The position numbers and the translations under genes are program-made. Shown here piece after piece: positions 61,444 to 64,000 of a stretch of DNA of 64,000 bases. How positions within the stretch are numbered: position 1 is the stretch's first letter; the number at the start of each line of letters is the position of its first letter. The notes beneath the pieces are model-generated. The model saw only the letters and a list, made by a program, of their open reading frames with translations. It had not been told where the DNA came from and did no database searches. The stretch comes from UBA7672 sp030824255 (GTDB taxonomy: Bacteria; Pseudomonadota; Alphaproteobacteria; Caulobacterales; Hyphomonadaceae): assembly GCA_942493305.1 (NCBI GenBank), contig OW818686.1, positions 3,410,001 to 3,474,000 of the forward strand, given 5' to 3'.

Positions 61444-61878
61444 TTACTGACCTGGAACGCTGTTCGCGAGAATACACAGGGGAAGCAGAGCGACGCATAT
61501 CGCACTGGCAGCCGCATCGGCGCGTTGCACTGTCATCGTCGTGCTCGCGATGTTGGCGCGGTCGAGACAGTCAACAGGCAGGAATCTCTGGTATTCAAGC
61601 CCCGTGGGCGGCGCCCATGCAGGCAAAGCCGAGTTCGGAGCGGCGCGATAAAAACTTAGCGGGCCGCAAATCCTGGTCTTGCCGATGTTCAGCTCACCGA
61701 TGCCGCCGCCGGTCGATACATCAAATCCATCGTGCGTGCGGAAGCGAATGCTCTGCACGCCTTCAAGCGAAATCGTCCCGGTCTCTGAAACGAGATGGTC
61801 GGCTTTCATCTCCAGCGGCTTTGAAATGCAGTTCGCGGCCAGGAAGGGTATCGCCAGCAGAAACAGCACATGCCGCAT
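61444..61878 (-). CDS. Small exported protein of unknown function
   Basis: A 144-residue protein that I do not recognise. The N-terminus MRHVLFLLAIPFLAANC is a signal sequence; the Cys follows Asn, so it is a poor lipobox. The middle (about 20-110) is mixed, with several Cys (for example RICGPLS and PVDCLDR). The last about 20 residues are hydrophobic. The start at 61878, one base after the hydratase stop, gives the signal peptide; the longer frame from 61935 does not. Its place inside an acyl-CoA operon suggests a link, but no function can be given. Confidence 0.6.
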   Translation of the reverse strand: MRHVLFLLAIPFLAANCISKPLEMKADHLVSETGTISLEGVQSIRFRTHDGFDVSTGGGIGELNIGKTRICGPLSFYRAAPNSALPAWAPPTGLEYQRFLPVDCLDRANIASTTMTVQRADAAASAICVALLPLCILANSVPGQ

Positions 61879-61879
61879 G

Positions 61880-62680
61880 TTAGCGTCCCTTGAAGGTCGG
61901 CACGCGGCGGGCGTGGAAAGCAGCCCGGCCTTCACGGAAGTCTTCGCTGTCGAAGCAGGCGTCGATGGCGGATTGCGCTTTCGCCGCGAGCGATGGGTCG
62001 CGCGCGGCGCGGCTGGACAGCTTGGCAGCAGCGAAGGTCATCGGCGCGGTAGTTGCGATAGCTTCGACCAGCTCGCGCGTTGCGGTTTCAAGCTGGGATT
62101 CAGGAACGACGCGATTGACGAAGCCGATGCGGATCGCTTCATCGGCGGTGAAATGCCGTGACGTCGCGATCATCTCCAGCGTAACGCCCGCGCCGACAAT
62201 GGACTGCAGGCGCGCGAGGTTGTCGAGCTCATAGGCCAGGCCAAGGCGCGCGGCCGGGACACCAAAGCGCGAGTTATCAGCGCAGATGCGCAGGTCGCAC
62301 GCGCTTGAAATCACCATGCCGCCGCCGATGCAGTAGCCCTTGATCATGGCGATCACCGGGATCGCAGCTTCGGTCAGTGCGCGTGTCGCGGCAGTGACGG
62401 CGGCGGTGAAGGCATGATTGGTGGCAGCATCGTTCCGCTGCACGTCAAACTCGGCGATGTCGGCGCCTGAGATGAAGGCGCGGTCCCCGGCGCCGCGAAC
62501 CACGATGGCGCGGACGCCGGGCGTGGCGACCAGGCCAGCCACCGCTTCCGGCATCGCATCCCACATATCTCTGCGGACGGCATTCAGGCGCTCGGGTTGA
62601 TTGAAGGTGAGCCAGCCGAGATGGCCTTCTGCGGTCGTCAGCAGGCGGCCGTCGGCGTAGGTCCTTGTATCCACGTCCAT
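61880..62680 (-). CDS. Enoyl-CoA hydratase/isomerase family protein
   Basis: A 266-residue crotonase-fold enzyme. The oxyanion-hole segments are FISGADIAEFD (about 70-80) and IKGYCIGGGMVISSACDLRI (about 112-131). The usual second catalytic glutamate region reads PAARLGLAYELDNLARL. The hydrolyase Glu pair is not clearly complete, so isomerase, hydrolase or decarboxylase activity is also possible. The start at 62680 has GGGAGAGT upstream; the longer frame to 62953 crosses the promoter region and the divergent XdhC start. It leads the five-gene operon. Confidence 0.85.
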   Translation of the reverse strand: MDVDTRTYADGRLLTTAEGHLGWLTFNQPERLNAVRRDMWDAMPEAVAGLVATPGVRAIVVRGAGDRAFISGADIAEFDVQRNDAATNHAFTAAVTAATRALTEAAIPVIAMIKGYCIGGGMVISSACDLRICADNSRFGVPAARLGLAYELDNLARLQSIVGAGVTLEMIATSRHFTADEAIRIGFVNRVVPESQLETATRELVEAIATTAPMTFAAAKLSSRAARDPSLAAKAQSAIDACFDSEDFREGRAAFHARRVPTFKGR

Positions 62681-62909
62681 ACTCTCCCTTACCGCGTTGC
62701 GCGCGTTGACCGCCCCCGCGGCGACCGTTACGAATCCGGGCTCTAGCGCTAGGCCTTCCGCAACGGGGTAGGCAAGGGGCCGGCGCGCATGATTGGCCGT
62801 TGCGTTGGGGGGCGCTGGGTCGGAGACAGTACATGACGACGCTAGCGCCGCCAGCTCGGGGCCGGTTATCGCCCATCGTGGCGGCTCGGCCTGCTTTGGG
62901 GGCGACGGA

Positions 62910-63872
62910 ATGACCGTACCTGCGCTTCCACCCGGTCTCGCCAGCGATCTCAACGTTCTGGAGTTTGCCTATGCGGAGCTGGTCGCCGGCCGGCCCGCGG
63001 CGCTGGTGACGATCACCGGTCTGGATGGCCCGTTCTCACGTCCCTTGGGCGCGCAGCTGGCGGTGGCTGGCGACCGTCGTTTCGCCGGCAGCATATCGGG
63101 CGGATGCCTGGAGCAGGCGCTGACCGAAGAAGCGCAAGGTGCGATCCGCGATGGCGTAAACCGGATGCTGCGCTACGGCACCGGATCTCCCTATCTGGAC
63201 GTGCGGCTGCCCTGCGGCGGCGGGATCGACCTGCACGTGGATGCCTCGCCCGATCGCGAGCTGCTGGGGCAGGCGATCGAGCTGGGCCGCGCGCGGAAGT
63301 CGTTTGCGTTTGCGTTCGATCCGAGCTCGCAACGCTCGAGCCTCCGCCTTGTTGATAACTTTGCGGCGGCGCGCGCTGGGGAGTTCCTTCGGCAGTTCGA
63401 ACCGGGATTGCGCATTGTGCTCGCCGGCCGAGGCTGGGAAATTGTCGCCATGAGTCAGATGGCGCAGACAGCCAATGTCGAACTGATCGTTGCGAGCCAG
63501 GAACCCGCTACGCTGGAGTTCTGCAAACCGTATGCGGCAGATCTCATCCGCCTCACCACGCCGGCGAACGCACCGCGTCTTCCGATCGACGACCACACCG
63601 CTGTAGCTTGCCTGTTCCACGAACACGAGTGGGAAGCGCCGATCCTGCTCGACGCGCTGCGCAGTCCTGCCTTCTATGTCGGCGCGCTGGGTTCACGTCA
63701 AACACATGAGCGGCGGGTCGACACGCTGCGCGCGCTTGGCGCAGGTGCAGAAGATATTGCGCGCCTCAAGGGGCCGATCGGTTTGTTTGCGTCGCGCGAT
63801 CCGCGTTCGCTGGCCGTGTCGGCGCTGGCGGAAATCTCGATGGAATGGCTGGCGCGCGGGGTCGCGCGATGA
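62910..63872 (+). CDS. XdhC/CoxI family molybdenum-hydroxylase maturation factor
   Basis: A 320-residue protein with an N-terminal XdhC/CoxI domain (GRPAALVTITGLDGPFSRP, GDRRFAGSISGGCLEQALTEE) and a C-terminal Rossmann domain (FYVGALGSRQTHERR). XdhC binds molybdenum cofactor and loads its sulfurated form into xanthine dehydrogenase-type enzymes. The ATG at 62910 is the family start; the longer frame overlaps the divergent hydratase promoter. The stop overlaps the next start (ATGA), linking it to a mobA-like gene. No dehydrogenase subunit is visible in the window. Confidence 0.85.
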   Translation: MTVPALPPGLASDLNVLEFAYAELVAGRPAALVTITGLDGPFSRPLGAQLAVAGDRRFAGSISGGCLEQALTEEAQGAIRDGVNRMLRYGTGSPYLDVRLPCGGGIDLHVDASPDRELLGQAIELGRARKSFAFAFDPSSQRSSLRLVDNFAAARAGEFLRQFEPGLRIVLAGRGWEIVAMSQMAQTANVELIVASQEPATLEFCKPYAADLIRLTTPANAPRLPIDDHTAVACLFHEHEWEAPILLDALRSPAFYVGALGSRQTHERRVDTLRALGAGAEDIARLKGPIGLFASRDPRSLAVSALAEISMEWLARGVAR

Positions 63873-64000
63873 GCGTCCCCATCGAACGCGCCGCTATCAT
63901 CCTGTTGGCTTCTGGGCTGTCGCGCCGCTACGGCCGGAAAGACAAGCTGTTTGCGTCGCTCGGCGGGCGGCCGCTGGTTGGCCATGCAGCAAATGTGCTG
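63869..64000 (+). CDS. MobA-like nucleotidyltransferase, N-terminus only
   Basis: The first 44 codons, coupled to xdhC by ATGA overlap, with the gene running off the window. IILLASGLSRRYGRKDKLFA is the nucleotide-binding loop (LxxGxSxRxGxxK) of MobA/MocA-type molybdenum cofactor nucleotidyltransferases. With XdhC upstream it probably makes the cytidine-dinucleotide cofactor of a xanthine or CO dehydrogenase-type enzyme (MocA). MobA versus MocA cannot be settled from this piece. Confidence 0.75.
   Translation, partial: MSVPIERAAIILLASGLSRRYGRKDKLFASLGGRPLVGHAANVL

Noticed and set aside
1..64000. Mobile elements, prophage or attachment sites, including at the tRNA pair
   Set aside because: No transposase, integrase or repeated tRNA 3' end was found. 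Gene order around the tRNAs looks stable.

Overview
The window is a GC-rich chromosomal segment from an alphaproteobacterium, most like the Caulobacterales/Hyphomonadaceae group. That placement is inferred from gene content: a BamF-type (DUF3035) lipoprotein, a linked ihfA-merR pair, a CheZ/CheY pair, a HisKA_2-type kinase, sdhE directly before mfd, and a large TonB receptor divergent from a secreted S9 peptidase. I see no rRNA, CRISPR array, transposase, integrase or prophage. Most of it is ordinary housekeeping sequence with a few accessory islands.

Layout. 1-8.8 kb: a broken-off lipoprotein sugar dehydrogenase, methylmalonyl-CoA mutase small subunit, nitronate monooxygenase, a GFA zinc protein, threonine dehydratase, a lytic transglycosylase, and dapA-smpB. 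8.9-14.6 kb: an 827-residue RTX-repeat protein, a TPR protein, a PAS/HisKA_2 kinase, and cheZ-cheY. 14.8-27.6 kb: maoC, ribF, ileS, lspA, bamF, mutL, a 650-bp structured non-coding gap, sdhE, mfd and an SDR. 27.7-34.2 kb: a DUF2200 gene, then the most unusual locus, two tandem paralogous TIR-TM-TolB/TPR-like proteins, then a PEGA-like lipoprotein and a selenium-binding-like lipoprotein. 34.4-35.5 kb: ihfA, merR, tRNA-Pro and tRNA-Val. 35.7-41.3 kb: a PQQ quinohemoprotein dehydrogenase, a GH16 glucanase, a glycosyltransferase and an O-antigen ligase/polymerase. 41.5-48.7 kb: a nitrilase-aminotransferase pair, a ModE-like HTH protein, a Kef-type antiporter, an OmpR/EnvZ-type pair and an EF-hand protein. 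48.9-64 kb: secF, a dicarboxylate symporter, the S9 peptidase/TonB receptor pair, a five-gene acyl-CoA operon (enoyl-CoA hydratase, small exported protein, two acyl-CoA synthetases, lldD-like oxidase), and xdhC followed by a truncated mobA-like gene.

How genes work together. Tight coupling by ATGA, TAGTG or TGATG overlaps marks likely operons: dapA-smpB, tir1-tir2, ihfA-merR, O-antigen ligase-GT2, nitrilase-aminotransferase, response regulator-kinase, acyl-CoA synthetase-lldD, and xdhC-mobA. The nitrilase/aminotransferase pair fits glutamine-transaminase/omega-amidase metabolism. The GH16, GT2 and ligase fit surface polysaccharide production and trimming. The TonB receptor and S9 peptidase fit peptide scavenging. 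Many starts were moved inside the longest open frame because a Shine-Dalgarno sequence, signal peptide or family N-terminus fits better; the reason is given for each.
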